In this document: positions 16,290 through 25,213 of the stretch, piece after piece
Position numbering within the stretch: position 1 is the stretch's first letter
Layout: each line of letters begins with the position of its first letter
Source: Microbacterium sp. AK031
Lineage (GTDB): Bacteria > Actinomycetota > Actinomycetes > Actinomycetales > Microbacteriaceae
NCBI RefSeq assembly: GCF_024807145.1
Contig: NZ_JANUCA010000001.1
Span: forward strand, 744,001-808,000
Length of the DNA stretch: 64,000 bases
Reading direction: 5' to 3'
Notes under the pieces: model-generated
Told to the model about the DNA's origin: nothing
Database searches by the model: none
Seen by the model: the letters and a program-made list of their open reading frames with translations, nothing else
Translations under genes and position numbers: made by a program

Positions 16290-17585
16290 ATGTCTGACGC
16301 CGAACTGCCCGAGGTCGTCCGTGTCGCCCAGGACCTCATCCGGATCGACACCTCGAACTTCGGCGGCGGCAATGCCAAGGGGGAGCGCGAGGCGGCCGAG
16401 TACGTCGGGGCGTACCTGGAGAGCCTCGGCTTGAAGCCCGAGTACTACGAGCCCATCCCGCGCCGCACCAACGTCATGGCCCGTGTGACCGGTCGCGATT
16501 CGAGCAAGCCGGCGCTGGTCGTGCACGGCCACCTCGACGTCGTCCCGGCGATGGCTGAGGACTGGAGCGTCGATCCGTTCGCCGGCGAGGTGCGGGACGG
16601 GATGCTGTGGGGCCGCGGAGCCGTCGACATGAAGAACATGGATGCGATGATCCTCACGTCAGTGGCGGAGATTCTGCGGGCGGGCGAACAGCCGGAGCGC
16701 GACCTCGTGCTCGTGTTCTTCGCTGACGAGGAGAACGGCGGAGTCGAAGGATCGGCGCTCGTCGTGAAAGAGCGACCCGAGTGGTTCGCCGGGGCGACCG
16801 AGGCGATCAGCGAGGTCGGCGGCTACTCCATCACAGTCGACGATCGCCGCGCGTATCTGCTGCAGGTGGGGGAGAAGGCCCTGATCTGGATCCGTCTCGT
16901 CGCGAAGGGACGCGCCGGCCACGGCAGCCGCCTTCACGAAGACAGCGCCGTGGTGAAGCTCGCCGAGGCCGTCGCAGCGATCGGGCGCACGCGCTGGCCG
17001 ATCCGGCTCACCGCCACGACAGAAGCGCTGCTGCAGGGACTCAGCGAGCTCACCGGACGCCCCGTCGACGACCCGGACGCTCTCGCGGCAGCATCCGGTC
17101 CTGCTGAAGCATTCCTGAGCTCGACGTTCCGCACGACGGCCAACCCGACGGCGCTGACCGCCGGCTACAAGCACAACGTGATCCCTGAGCGCGCGGTAGC
17201 GCTGATCGACGTGCGCGTGCTGCCCGGTACGGAGGACGATGTGCTGGCCGAGCTGCAGCAGATCGTCGGTGAAGACATCGTCATAGAGACGGTCGTTCGC
17301 GACATCGGCATGGAGACGCCGTTCGAAGGCGCACTGGTGGATGCCATGGTGCAGAGCCTCGGACGCCACGACCCCGGCGTGCCGGTCATCCCGTACCTGC
17401 TCGGGGCAGGCACCGACAACAAGGCGCTCTCCACGCTCGGGATCACAGGCTACGGCTTCGCGCCTCTTCGCCTTCCGGCCGATCTCGACTTCACCGGGAT
17501 GTTCCACGGTGTCGATGAGCGCGTCCCCTTAGAATCACTTGTCTTCGGTCAGCAGGTTCTGACCGGTCTCCTGCGCACGTACTGA
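16290..17585 (+). CDS. M20 family metallopeptidase (ArgE/DapE/ACY1-type amidohydrolase)
   Basis: A 431-residue zinc-dependent amidohydrolase. Metal and catalytic residues are recognisable in LVVHGHLDVVP, GRGAVDMKNMDAM, and VFFADEENGG (catalytic Glu pair). The dimerisation domain follows with AKGRAGHGSRLHEDSAV, and the C-terminal metal site lies in LLGAGTDNKALSTLGITGYGF. It would hydrolyse a peptide or N-acyl amino acid in the cytoplasm; the exact substrate is unknown. A homologue sits at the equivalent place in M. tuberculosis (near uppP). It stands alone after the tRNA, 28 bp upstream of uppP, in the same direction. Confidence 0.92.
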   Translation: MSDAELPEVVRVAQDLIRIDTSNFGGGNAKGEREAAEYVGAYLESLGLKPEYYEPIPRRTNVMARVTGRDSSKPALVVHGHLDVVPAMAEDWSVDPFAGEVRDGMLWGRGAVDMKNMDAMILTSVAEILRAGEQPERDLVLVFFADEENGGVEGSALVVKERPEWFAGATEAISEVGGYSITVDDRRAYLLQVGEKALIWIRLVAKGRAGHGSRLHEDSAVVKLAEAVAAIGRTRWPIRLTATTEALLQGLSELTGRPVDDPDALAAASGPAEAFLSSTFRTTANPTALTAGYKHNVIPERAVALIDVRVLPGTEDDVLAELQQIVGEDIVIETVVRDIGMETPFEGALVDAMVQSLGRHDPGVPVIPYLLGAGTDNKALSTLGITGYGFAPLRLPADLDFTGMFHGVDERVPLESLVFGQQVLTGLLRTY

Positions 17586-17613
17586 CGCGCTTCCCTGAAT
17601 CAGAAGGCCCTCC

Positions 17614-18441
17614 ATGCACCTGCTCGAAGCGCTGTTCCTCGGCGTCATCCAGGGACTCACCGAGTTCCTTCCGATCTCATCCAGTGCGCACCTGCGCATC
17701 GTCGGCACCTTCACCGGCTCTGGCGAGGATCCTGGGGCCGCGTTCACGGCGATCACCCAGATCGGCACCGAAGCTGCTGTGGTGGTGTTCTTCTGGCGCG
17801 ACATCACGCGCATCATCGGACATTGGTTCCGCTCGTTGACGGGGTCGCTCCCGCGCAACGATCCCGACGCCAGGATGGGGTGGCTGATCATCATCGGCAG
17901 CATCCCGATCGTCGTCCTCGGACTGCTGTTCCAAGACCAGATCGAGACCGTGCTGCGGTCGATGTGGGTTGTCGCCATCATGCTCATCTTCTTCGGCATC
18001 CTGCTCGGAATCGCCGACTACGTCGGCGCGAAGCGCCGCAAGCTCGACCAGATCACCTATCCGCACGGCATCCTGTTCGGATTCGCCCAGGCACTGGCGC
18101 TGATCCCCGGCGTCTCGCGTTCCGGAGGCACGATCACGATGGGGCTGTTCCTCGGGTACGAGCGGGCGGCCGCCGCACGCTATGCGTTCCTGCTCGCCAT
18201 CCCCGCCGTGTTCGGCAGCGGCTTCTTCCAACTGTTCAAGAGTTGGGACGCCCCAGACCAGTACTTCTCGCTGGGTGAGACCATAGCTGCGACGGGCATC
18301 GCGTTCGTCGTGGCGCTCGGCGTCATCGCATTCTTCATGAACTGGATCTCCAAGCGCAGCTTCCTGCCGTTCGTGATCTATCGCATCCTGCTCGGCGTTA
18401 CTCTGCTGATCCTGCTGAGCATGGGAGTGATCGCGGGCTAG
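17614..18441 (+). CDS. uppP: Undecaprenyl-diphosphatase (UppP/BacA)
   Basis: A 275-residue polytopic membrane phosphatase. The two active-site regions are present: [15 protein letters not shown] near the N-terminus (with the preceding Glu) and [19 protein letters not shown] in the middle, with the catalytic Arg and Ser. It dephosphorylates undecaprenyl diphosphate released in peptidoglycan synthesis and thereby recycles the lipid carrier; loss confers bacitracin sensitivity in other bacteria. It has the usual length of the family. The stop codon overlaps that of the convergent PAC2 gene by 4 bp. Confidence 0.95.
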   Translation: MHLLEALFLGVIQGLTEFLPISSSAHLRIVGTFTGSGEDPGAAFTAITQIGTEAAVVVFFWRDITRIIGHWFRSLTGSLPRNDPDARMGWLIIIGSIPIVVLGLLFQDQIETVLRSMWVVAIMLIFFGILLGIADYVGAKRRKLDQITYPHGILFGFAQALALIPGVSRSGGTITMGLFLGYERAAAARYAFLLAIPAVFGSGFFQLFKSWDAPDQYFSLGETIAATGIAFVVALGVIAFFMNWISKRSFLPFVIYRILLGVTLLILLSMGVIAG

Positions 18442-19292
18442 CGCTTGTGGTCGCCGGGGCCGTCGCCTCGGCGACGCAGGTAGCGCTCGAACGCCTGCGC
18501 GATCGCATCGCCTGAGGCCTCCGGCGAGTCCCAGGTGTCACGGGTGCGCTCGAGCTGATGGATGTACTCGGTCATCTCCTCGTCATCCGCCGCTGCGGCG
18601 TCGATCGACGCCTCCCAGGTGGCAGCATCCGTGCGCAGCCGTTCACGAGGCATGTCGATGCCGGTCAGCTCCTCCAGGCGATCGAGCAACGCGAGAGTCG
18701 CCTTGGGAGAGGGCGCCGCGGATGCCACATAGTGCGGCACGCTCGCCCAGAGATTGGCGGTCGGGATGCCGGCACGCTCGGCGAAATGCTCGATCACACT
18801 GAGGATCCCGACCGGACCTTCGTACAACGAACGCTCCAGACCGAGCGATTCACGGACCTGTTCATTGGCGCTCGACGCGAAGATCGAGATCGGCCGCGTG
18901 TGCGGAACATCGGAGAGCATCGCGCCGAGTGTGATGAACCCGGTGACATCGTCGCGCAGCGCGACGTCGATGAACTCGTTGGCGAAGGCCTGCCAGGTGC
19001 GTGCCGGTTCCACGCCGGTGAGAAGCCAGAATTCCGGCGTTCGATCCGTCGATGGTGCGGCAGGACGCCACAGCGCCGCCTCAGGCCAGCGCAGATCGCG
19101 GCGTCCGGTGGCGTCCATCTTGGTCGACGGGCGGGTGTACTGGTAGTCGAAGTACAACTCGGGGTCGACCGTGTGCACGAGCTCGTACTCGGTGCTCTCG
19201 CGCAGCATCTCGATCGCGCAGCTCGCCGCCTCGCCGGCGTCGTTCCAACCATCGAACGCGACGACGACGATGCGGTTGCCCAGTGCATCCAT
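18438..19292 (-). CDS. PAC2 family protein (proteasome-assembly-chaperone-like)
   Basis: A 284-residue PAC2-domain protein. The start [20 protein letters not shown] is typical, as are the core block [16 protein letters not shown] and the later [15 protein letters not shown]. In Archaea and eukaryotes PAC2-fold proteins chaperone proteasome assembly; in Actinobacteria they are conserved with unknown function, and M. tuberculosis has one in the extended proteasome neighbourhood. Here no proteasome genes follow, so that function cannot be assumed. GGGAGGAG is well placed before the ATG at 19292. Convergent overlap with uppP by 4 bp; the divergent HAD gene starts about 90 bp away. Confidence 0.9.
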   Translation of the reverse strand: MDALGNRIVVVAFDGWNDAGEAASCAIEMLRESTEYELVHTVDPELYFDYQYTRPSTKMDATGRRDLRWPEAALWRPAAPSTDRTPEFWLLTGVEPARTWQAFANEFIDVALRDDVTGFITLGAMLSDVPHTRPISIFASSANEQVRESLGLERSLYEGPVGILSVIEHFAERAGIPTANLWASVPHYVASAAPSPKATLALLDRLEELTGIDMPRERLRTDAATWEASIDAAAADDEEMTEYIHQLERTRDTWDSPEASGDAIAQAFERYLRRRGDGPGDHKR

Positions 19293-19370
19293 CGAGTTCT
19301 CCTCCCATCCCGAACGCGGGTATCCCTCCAGGCTAGTCCGCGCCAGACGGGTGCGGGACATCAGCCGGGC

Positions 19371-19376
19371 TAGCAT
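19371..19376 (+). promoter_or_regulatory. Candidate -10 of a leaderless promoter (TAGCAT)
   Basis: TAGCAT is 6 nt before the GTG at 19383 and no Shine-Dalgarno sequence is seen. It would serve the HAD-TrmI gene pair. Confidence 0.45.
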
Positions 19377-19382
19377 GGAGCG

Positions 19383-20072
19383 GTGAGTCAAAAGCCCCGC
19401 GCGGTCCTCTGGGACATGGATGGAACACTGGTCGACACCGAGCCGTACTGGATGGCGGCGGAGACGGCGCTGGTGGATTCCTTCGGAGGAACCTGGTCGC
19501 ACGAGCAGGCGCTGCAGCTCGTCGGCAACGGCCTGCTCGACAGCGCGGTGCTGCTCCGTGCGGCAGGAGTCGACATGGATCCCGACGCGATCGTCGACAA
19601 GCTCACGGATGATGTGCGCACGGCATTGGCGACGCAGGGCGTTCCCTTCCGCCCCGGCGCCAAGGCCATGCTGCGAGACCTTCATGCCAACGGCATCCGC
19701 ACCGCACTCGTGACGATGTCGCTGCGCCGGATGGCTCTGAGCGTCGTCGAGCTCGTCGAGTTCGACGCCTTCGAGCACATCGTCGCAGGGGACGACGTCG
19801 AACAGCCGAAACCTCATCCGGAGCCGTATCTGAAGGCAGCCGGGCTGCTCGACATCGACATCGAGGATGCCGTCGTGATCGAGGATTCCGTGACCGGTGT
19901 GCGTGCCGGCGCAGCATCGGGCGCCGTGACTCTCGGAGTTCCGCACATGGTGCCGCTCGACGGGGCAGGCGCGCACGCGCTCTGGTCCACGCTCGAGGAC
20001 AGGACCGCCCATGACATCATCGACCTGTACGCCTCGACGAAGGCCGCGCAGACCGAGGGCGTTCTGCGGTGA
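19383..20072 (+). CDS. HAD family hydrolase (phosphoglucomutase/phosphatase-like, subfamily IA)
   Basis: A 229-residue haloacid dehalogenase-type phosphatase. Motif I is VLWDMDGTLVDTEPYW with the nucleophilic Asp. Motif II lies in IRTALVTMSLRR, the Lys in DVEQPKPHPEPYL, and motif IV in AVVIEDSVTGVRAGAASG. A helical cap lies between motifs I and II, as in beta-phosphoglucomutase-like phosphatases. The natural substrate cannot be told. Start is GTG at 19383. It overlaps trmI by 4 bp (GTGA), giving translational coupling. Confidence 0.92.
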   Translation: MSQKPRAVLWDMDGTLVDTEPYWMAAETALVDSFGGTWSHEQALQLVGNGLLDSAVLLRAAGVDMDPDAIVDKLTDDVRTALATQGVPFRPGAKAMLRDLHANGIRTALVTMSLRRMALSVVELVEFDAFEHIVAGDDVEQPKPHPEPYLKAAGLLDIDIEDAVVIEDSVTGVRAGAASGAVTLGVPHMVPLDGAGAHALWSTLEDRTAHDIIDLYASTKAAQTEGVLR

Positions 20073-21085
20073 GCGTCGCATCTGCACGCCAGAGCGGACC
20101 GTTCCGCGACGGCGACCGGGTACAGCTCACTGGACCCAAGAACCGGCTTCACACGGTCACCCTCAGCGAAGACGGCGAGCTGCACACCCACCACGGCGTG
20201 TTGCGACACCGGGATCTGATCGGTCTGCCCGACGGTTCGGTGGTCGCCAACAGCTCGGGGCACGAGTACCTGGCGCTTCGCCCGCTGCTGCGCGATTTCG
20301 CGATGTCGATGCCGCGCGGCGCGGCGATCGTGTATCCGAAGGATGCTGCTCAGATAGTGATGCAGGCGGATATCTTCCCCGGCGCGACCGTTGTCGAAGC
20401 CGGGGTCGGGTCGGGTGCCCTCTCGCTGTCGCTGCTGCGCGCGGTGGGTCCGACGGGGAATCTGGTGTCATTCGAGCGCAGGGACGACTTCGCGGAGGTC
20501 GCGCGAGCCAACGTCGAGACGTTCTTCGGGGAATCACCCGACACGTGGCGGGTCGTGGTGGGCGATCTCCTCGACGCGCTGCCGGCCGAACTCCCGGCCG
20601 GTTCGGTGGATCGTGTCGTGCTCGACATGCTCGCACCGTGGGAGGTCATGGATGTCGTCGCTGACGCCCTGACTCCGGGAGGTGTGGTGCTCTGCTACGT
20701 GGCGACTGCCACGCAGCTGTCTCGGGTCGCCGAGTTCATCCGCGGCGCCGGACTGTTCACCGATCCCGATGCATCCGAGACGATGGTTCGCGGCTGGCAC
20801 GTCGAAGGTCTCGCGGTGCGTCCCGATCACCGGATGGTCGCACACACCGGATTCCTCCTCACCGCTCGCCGTCTGGCCCCGGGAACGATCGCGCCCGAGG
20901 TCAAACGTCGTGCGTCGAAGTCGAGTTACGGCGATGAGGATGTCGAGCAGTGGACGCCGGGAGCAGTCGGAGACCGCGATATCACGGACAAGAATCTGCG
21001 TAAGCGCGTCCGGGAGGCCACGAAAGCGGCAGACGGGGCGCGTCGTGCCGCCGCATCGCGCGATTCTGAGCAGCGTTCCCAATAG
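20069..21085 (+). CDS. trmI: tRNA (adenine58-N1)-methyltransferase
   Basis: A 338-residue Rossmann-fold methyltransferase of the TrmI type. The N-terminal beta domain contains GPFRDGDRVQLTGPKNRLHTV. The SAM-binding motif is GATVVEAGVGSGALSLSL, followed by FERRDDFAEVARANVE and VVLDMLAPWE. It makes m1A58 in the T-loop of tRNA as a homotetramer. The C-terminal about 60 residues are basic and variable. In M. tuberculosis the orthologue (Rv2118c) flanks the mpa-dop-pup-prcBA-pafABC region. Here it is followed 10 bp later by an FKBP gene and then pafB. Confidence 0.93.
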   Translation: MSVASARQSGPFRDGDRVQLTGPKNRLHTVTLSEDGELHTHHGVLRHRDLIGLPDGSVVANSSGHEYLALRPLLRDFAMSMPRGAAIVYPKDAAQIVMQADIFPGATVVEAGVGSGALSLSLLRAVGPTGNLVSFERRDDFAEVARANVETFFGESPDTWRVVVGDLLDALPAELPAGSVDRVVLDMLAPWEVMDVVADALTPGGVVLCYVATATQLSRVAEFIRGAGLFTDPDASETMVRGWHVEGLAVRPDHRMVAHTGFLLTARRLAPGTIAPEVKRRASKSSYGDEDVEQWTPGAVGDRDITDKNLRKRVREATKAADGARRAAASRDSEQRSQ

Positions 21086-21088
21086 ACT
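21083..21088 (+). promoter_or_regulatory. Candidate -10 of a leaderless promoter (TAGACT)
   Basis: TAGACT overlaps the end of trmI and precedes the GTG at 21096 by 7 nt. It may drive the FKBP-pafBC run independently of the upstream operon. Confidence 0.45.
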
Positions 21089-21095
21089 GGAACGC

Positions 21096-22070
21096 GTGCG
21101 TAAAACGTCTGCCGCTCTGGCCACACTCAGCCTCGCCCTCGTTGCTCTGACGGGGTGCACCACGGCGCCCGCGTTCGGCGGCGCCGCGTGCGACCGTGCG
21201 GCGGCGACCAGCGGGATCGACGACATCGCGACGATCACCGGAGAAGTGGGCGCCCAGCCGGATGTCGAGCTGTTCACTCCGGTCGGAGCACAGAAGAGTT
21301 CATTCAGCGACGTCGTCGTCGGCACTGGCCGTGCTCTCACGAGCCCGACCCAGAGCGCTGTCCTCGAGTTCGCGCTCTACTCGGGGAAGACCGGAGAAGC
21401 CGTCGCAGGCACCGCGTTCGATGAGGATCAGGCGCAGCTCGTGAGCATTGATTATTGGTCGCAGCGGGTGCCGGAGTTCGGGAAGGCGCTGGAGTGCGCC
21501 ACCGAAGGCAGCCGCGTGCTCTCGGTGATCTCGCCGGAAGACTTCGGCGCGCAGAATCTTGCAGGCTTCGAACTCGACGAGGACGAGCCGGTCGTGGCTG
21601 TCTTCGATGTCGTGAAGGTCTTCCCGTCGAAGGCTGAAGGCGCCCTCCAGTACAACGACGCAGCAGGTATGCCGACTGTGGTGCGCGCCGATGACGGCCG
21701 CCCCGGCATCATCGTCCCCGACAGCGCGGCTCCCACCGATCTCGTCGTGCAGACCCTCATCAAGGGAGATGGCGAGAAGGTCGCAGACGACGACACTGTG
21801 CTCGTCAACTACACGGGTGTGACGTGGGCGGAGAAGACCGTCTTCGACTCGTCGTGGGACCGCGGGGCCACCGTATTCGATCTCGCCGCTCTGATTCCGG
21901 GCATGACGCAGGGCCTGAGCGGGCAGACCGTCGGTTCGCAGGTGCTCATCGTCGTTCCGCCCGAGCTCGGGTATGGCGAAGAGGGCGGTGGCGCTGTCCC
22001 CGCGAACTCGACCCTCGTGTTCGTCGTCGACATCCTCGGCATCGATCCGCCCGCGGCTCCAGCACAGTGA
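21096..22070 (+). CDS. Lipoprotein FKBP-type peptidyl-prolyl cis-trans isomerase
   Basis: A 324-residue exported lipoprotein. The N-terminus has a basic start (RKTSA), a hydrophobic stretch and the lipobox LTGC, so it should be lipidated at that Cys and face outside. A complete FKBP domain occupies the C-terminal third, with VLVNYTGVTW, FDSSWDRGATVFDL, VPPELGYGEEGGGAVPANSTLVF and a final DILGI. The middle region (DVVVGTGRALTSPTQSAVL) looks like a degenerate second FKBP unit. It would assist folding of secreted proteins. The GTG at 21096 gives the proper signal sequence. Its stop overlaps the pafB ATG (TGATG). Confidence 0.92.
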   Translation: MRKTSAALATLSLALVALTGCTTAPAFGGAACDRAAATSGIDDIATITGEVGAQPDVELFTPVGAQKSSFSDVVVGTGRALTSPTQSAVLEFALYSGKTGEAVAGTAFDEDQAQLVSIDYWSQRVPEFGKALECATEGSRVLSVISPEDFGAQNLAGFELDEDEPVVAVFDVVKVFPSKAEGALQYNDAAGMPTVVRADDGRPGIIVPDSAAPTDLVVQTLIKGDGEKVADDDTVLVNYTGVTWAEKTVFDSSWDRGATVFDLAALIPGMTQGLSGQTVGSQVLIVVPPELGYGEEGGGAVPANSTLVFVVDILGIDPPAAPAQ

Positions 22071-23104
22071 TGGCTGCCCGGATCCCGCCCGAAGAGCGTC
22101 AGACGAATCTCGTCGTGGCGCTGATGGCCACGGAGATCGGGCTCACGAAGCAGCAGATCCTCGACAACATCTCCGGTTACCGGCAGCGCGCTGACGCCGG
22201 CACACGCGCGGATGCGCTGGAGAAGATGTTCGAGCGCGACAAGGACGAGTTGCGGTCGCTCGGTGTCCCGATCGAGACGATCGGCGAACCCGGCGACCCC
22301 AATGATCTCCGCGAGGCCAGATACCGCATTCCGAAGGCCGAGTACGATCTGCCTTCCGACATAGAATTCAGCCCCGCCGAGCTCGCCGTTCTGACGCTGG
22401 CAGGCAGCGTCTGGAGTGCGGAGTCGTCATCGGCAGACGCGCAGGCGGGCGTGCGCAAGATCCGGGCGCTGGGAATCGACGGCGATGAGCCGATCATCGG
22501 CTTCGCGCCGCGGATCACCGTTCGCGACGCGAGCTTCGCGCCGCTGCAGAGCGCGATCGAGGATTGCCGCGTCGTCACGTTCGACTACCTCAAGCCGGGG
22601 GAGGAGTCGCCGCGTCGCCGGCGAGTCGAACCTCTGGCTCTGCTCGACTACGAGGCGCGCTGGCACGTCTATGGCATCGACCTCGATGCGGATGACGAGC
22701 GCACTTTTCTTCTCAGCCGCATCGTCGGCGACGTGAGCGCGACGAAGCAGACGTTCGACGCGGGTCTCCGCGAAGGTGCGGGGGAGCGCGCGCTGGCGGG
22801 TCTCGAGGCGGTCGCCGCTCGCAATTCCGCTCTGCTCGAGATCACACCGGGCACCGAGGCCGCGCTGCGGCTCGGTCGACGTGCGACTGCGCAGGTGCAG
22901 GGCTTCAGTGTGCCGTTCGTCGATGTGCACATCTTCGCCGATGAGCTCGCCTCGTACGGACCTGAGGTGCGCGTGGTCGAGCCCGCCGTGCTGAAGGACG
23001 CCGTGATCGCTCGCCTCGAGGCGACGATCGCCGCCCATGCCGAGTCTGCTTCTGCCGATTCTGTCAGCACCGCTTCTGGTCACCACGACGGAGGGGAGCG
23101 CTGA
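22070..23104 (+). CDS. pafB: WYL-domain transcriptional regulator PafB
   Basis: A 344-residue regulator with an N-terminal winged helix (VVALMATEIGLTKQQILDNI) and a WYL domain in the middle (VEPLALLDYEARWHVYGID), plus the WCX-type C-terminal extension. PafB and PafC act together as activators of the RecA-independent DNA damage response in mycobacteria. The pair is encoded back to back here with a TGATG junction, as in other Actinobacteria. The ATG at 22070 overlaps the FKBP stop, and the translation from here begins with the family N-terminus (RIPPEERQTNL). In mycobacteria pafA precedes pafB; that gene is absent here. Confidence 0.93.
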   Translation: MAARIPPEERQTNLVVALMATEIGLTKQQILDNISGYRQRADAGTRADALEKMFERDKDELRSLGVPIETIGEPGDPNDLREARYRIPKAEYDLPSDIEFSPAELAVLTLAGSVWSAESSSADAQAGVRKIRALGIDGDEPIIGFAPRITVRDASFAPLQSAIEDCRVVTFDYLKPGEESPRRRRVEPLALLDYEARWHVYGIDLDADDERTFLLSRIVGDVSATKQTFDAGLREGAGERALAGLEAVAARNSALLEITPGTEAALRLGRRATAQVQGFSVPFVDVHIFADELASYGPEVRVVEPAVLKDAVIARLEATIAAHAESASADSVSTASGHHDGGER

Positions 23105-24075
23105 TGGCCGAGAAGACGAAACCCTTCCTCGCATCGGACCGGGTGCGTGCGTATCTGACGTTGGTGCCCTATCTCCTCGAGCGCGGGCAGGTCTCGCTCG
23201 AAGAAGCTGCCGGTGAATTCGGCATCACGGTAGACGAGATGCGCGGCATGGTCGAGAAGCTCACCGTCATCGGCCTTCCCGGCGACGCCGGATACTGGCA
23301 GCAGCCGCACGAGATGTTCGACATCAACTGGGATCTGCTTGATGAAGAAGGCGTCATCGAGATCACCAACGACGTCGGACTCCGCCGGGTTCCGCGGTTC
23401 ACCGCACGAGAGGCTGCCGCGCTCCTGGCCGGCCTGCAGGTCGTCGCAGCAGTGCCCGCAGTGTCGAATTCGGGTCTGGTCGCAGGATTGCTGGCGAAGC
23501 TCTCCCGCGCGTCCGCGAACGCTCCGGCCGAGGTCGTCATCGCGCCAGGGACGGTCGATGCGGTGCGAGATGCCGTCGCCAGTGCGCTGAGCCGCGGAGT
23601 CGCCGTGTCATTCCGGTATCAGGCACCGGACGCCCCGGCCACGACCCGCACGGTCGACCCAGTCCAGGTGCTGATCACCGGCGGACAGTGGTACCTGCAG
23701 GGCTGGTGTCACCTTCGTGAGGCGATGCGCACCTTCCACCTCGATCGAGTCAGTGAGCCGGAGCTGACCGAGATCCCGATCACGCACGCCGACGAACTCC
23801 TCCCCGAGGCATTCGGCACGATCGGGGACGACGATGAGGTCACCGTCCGCCTTCCCGAACGGCTGGTGCCGCTGCTCGGCGACTACGTGCGGGCAGACAA
23901 CGCGGAGCACAGCGGCGGTTTCGTCACCGCGCGCGTGCCCATTGCTGATCCGCGCGGCATCAAGCGCATCGCAGGTCGTTTCGGCGGGCACCTCGAGGTG
24001 CGTCAACCGGAAACAGCCCGCGCGGCGACACGAGAATGGGCAGCGGCCGGACTTGCGCTGTACCGTCACCCGTAA
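23104..24075 (+). CDS. pafC: WYL-domain transcriptional regulator PafC
   Basis: A 323-residue paralogue of PafB with a winged-helix start (VRAYLTLVPYLLERGQVSLEEAAGEFG), a WYL domain (VLITGGQWYLQGWCHLREAM) and a WCX tail. It partners PafB in the DNA damage response. The gene begins in TGATG overlap with pafB, which implies 1:1 production. It ends 50 bp before the tatA start. Sequence and order match M. tuberculosis Rv2095c. Confidence 0.93.
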   Translation: MAEKTKPFLASDRVRAYLTLVPYLLERGQVSLEEAAGEFGITVDEMRGMVEKLTVIGLPGDAGYWQQPHEMFDINWDLLDEEGVIEITNDVGLRRVPRFTAREAAALLAGLQVVAAVPAVSNSGLVAGLLAKLSRASANAPAEVVIAPGTVDAVRDAVASALSRGVAVSFRYQAPDAPATTRTVDPVQVLITGGQWYLQGWCHLREAMRTFHLDRVSEPELTEIPITHADELLPEAFGTIGDDDEVTVRLPERLVPLLGDYVRADNAEHSGGFVTARVPIADPRGIKRIAGRFGGHLEVRQPETARAATREWAAAGLALYRHP

Positions 24076-24090
24076 TTCTTCATCCGCAGG

Positions 24091-24096
24091 TAGACT
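24091..24096 (+). promoter_or_regulatory. Candidate -10 (TAGACT) upstream of tatA
   Basis: TAGACT lies 29 nt before the tatA ATG in the pafC-tatA gap. Unlike the leaderless cases, a leader and an RBS (GGAGGG just before 24121) follow. No convincing -35 is visible. Confidence 0.35.
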
Positions 24097-24125
24097 GCAC
24101 GAAGACCCGATCCCTGGAGGGAACC

Positions 24126-24389
24126 ATGGCTGGATTGACCGGTTGGCATCTGCTCGTACTCGTGCTCGTCGTCCTGTTGCTTTTCGGTGCTGCGAAGCTC
24201 CCGGCACTGGCGAAGAGCATGGGCCAGTCCGCGCGGCTCTTCAAGGGCGAGATGAAGGCCATGAAGGAAGACGACGGAAAAGTCGCCCAGACCTCGGCTG
24301 ACCAGGCCTCGGCTGACGTCGCGAACACGTCGACGGCACCGGACCAGGGCGCTTCTGCACCCAGGTCTGACAGCGGCACCACCCCCTGA
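24126..24389 (+). CDS. tatA: Sec-independent protein translocase subunit TatA
   Basis: An 87-residue TatA: a single N-terminal transmembrane helix (TGWHLLVLVLVVLLLFGAAK), the FGAAKLP hinge, an amphipathic helix (LAKSMGQSARLFKGEMKAM) and an acidic, Ala/Ser-rich tail. It multimerises to form the pore for folded proteins with twin-arginine signals. GGAGGG precedes the ATG at 24126. It is followed by tatC only 5 bp later. No tatB is present next to it, as is usual for actinobacterial tatAC operons, where tatB is elsewhere. Confidence 0.95.
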   Translation: MAGLTGWHLLVLVLVVLLLFGAAKLPALAKSMGQSARLFKGEMKAMKEDDGKVAQTSADQASADVANTSTAPDQGASAPRSDSGTTP

Positions 24390-24394
24390 CGACT

Positions 24395-25213
24395 GTGACC
24401 GCGATCGACAAGAAGTCGGCCGCGAGTGACAAACCACGCAATGAACGCCGTATGTCGCTCGGCGGCCACCTCGTGGAGTTGCGTCGACGGCTGATGATCT
24501 CTGCGGCGGCGCTTCTCGTCGCCATGATCTTGGGGTTCGTCATCTCCGACCCTGTGATCGCCTTCATCACAGAACCGGTGCGGAAGATCGCAGAGGCTCG
24601 CGGCGACGACCTCGTGGGTCTGACGTTCTCCTCCGTGACCTCGCCATTCGATCTCCGCATGCGTATCGCGTTCTCGCTCGGGATCTTCATCGCGGCGCCG
24701 GTGTGGTTGTGGCAGATCTGGGCATTCATCATGCCTGGTCTCACTCGCAAGGAGATCAGATACACGGTCGCCTTCGTGGCGGCCGCGGTTCCGCTCTTCT
24801 TCGGCGGCTGCTACGTCGGAGCGCTCGTCGTGCCGCATGTGATCGAGCTGATGGCCACGTTCACCCCGGAAGGTGCGAACAACCTCTTCGAGGCGAAGCA
24901 GTTCTATGACTTCAGCCTCAAGCTGATGCTCGTGGTCGGAGTCTCGTTCGTCCTGCCGGTGTTCCTGGTCGCGTTGAACGTGGCCGGCGTCATGTCGGGG
25001 CGTGCGATCCTCAAGGGATGGCGCGTCGCCATCCTCATCGCGACGGTGTTCGCCGCTCTGGCCACGCCGGCGGCTGACGTCGTCAGCATGCTGATGCTCG
25101 CCGGCATCCTCGTCGTGCTGTTCTTCGCCGCCGCAGGTCTGTCCGTGCTGTTCGACCGTCGCAAGACCAAGCGTGCAAAGGCTGAAGGACTGCTTCCGGA
25201 CGTCGAGGTATGA
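24395..25213 (+). CDS. tatC: Sec-independent protein translocase subunit TatC
   Basis: A 272-residue membrane protein with six predicted helices. The cytoplasmic N-terminal recognition site has MSLGGHLVELRRRLM with the conserved HL.ELR pattern. FSSVTSPFDLRMRIAF and WQIWAFIMPGLTRKE are family signatures. The tail is basic. It recognises twin-arginine signal peptides in the cell membrane and recruits TatA. Start GTG at 24395. The last codons overlap helY (ATGA). Confidence 0.95.
   Translation: MTAIDKKSAASDKPRNERRMSLGGHLVELRRRLMISAAALLVAMILGFVISDPVIAFITEPVRKIAEARGDDLVGLTFSSVTSPFDLRMRIAFSLGIFIAAPVWLWQIWAFIMPGLTRKEIRYTVAFVAAAVPLFFGGCYVGALVVPHVIELMATFTPEGANNLFEAKQFYDFSLKLMLVVGVSFVLPVFLVALNVAGVMSGRAILKGWRVAILIATVFAALATPAADVVSMLMLAGILVVLFFAAAGLSVLFDRRKTKRAKAEGLLPDVEV

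Noticed and set aside
22070..24075. WYL-domain proteins as regulators of a defence island
   Set aside because: They are the standard PafB/PafC pair in their usual place before tatA-tatC-helY.
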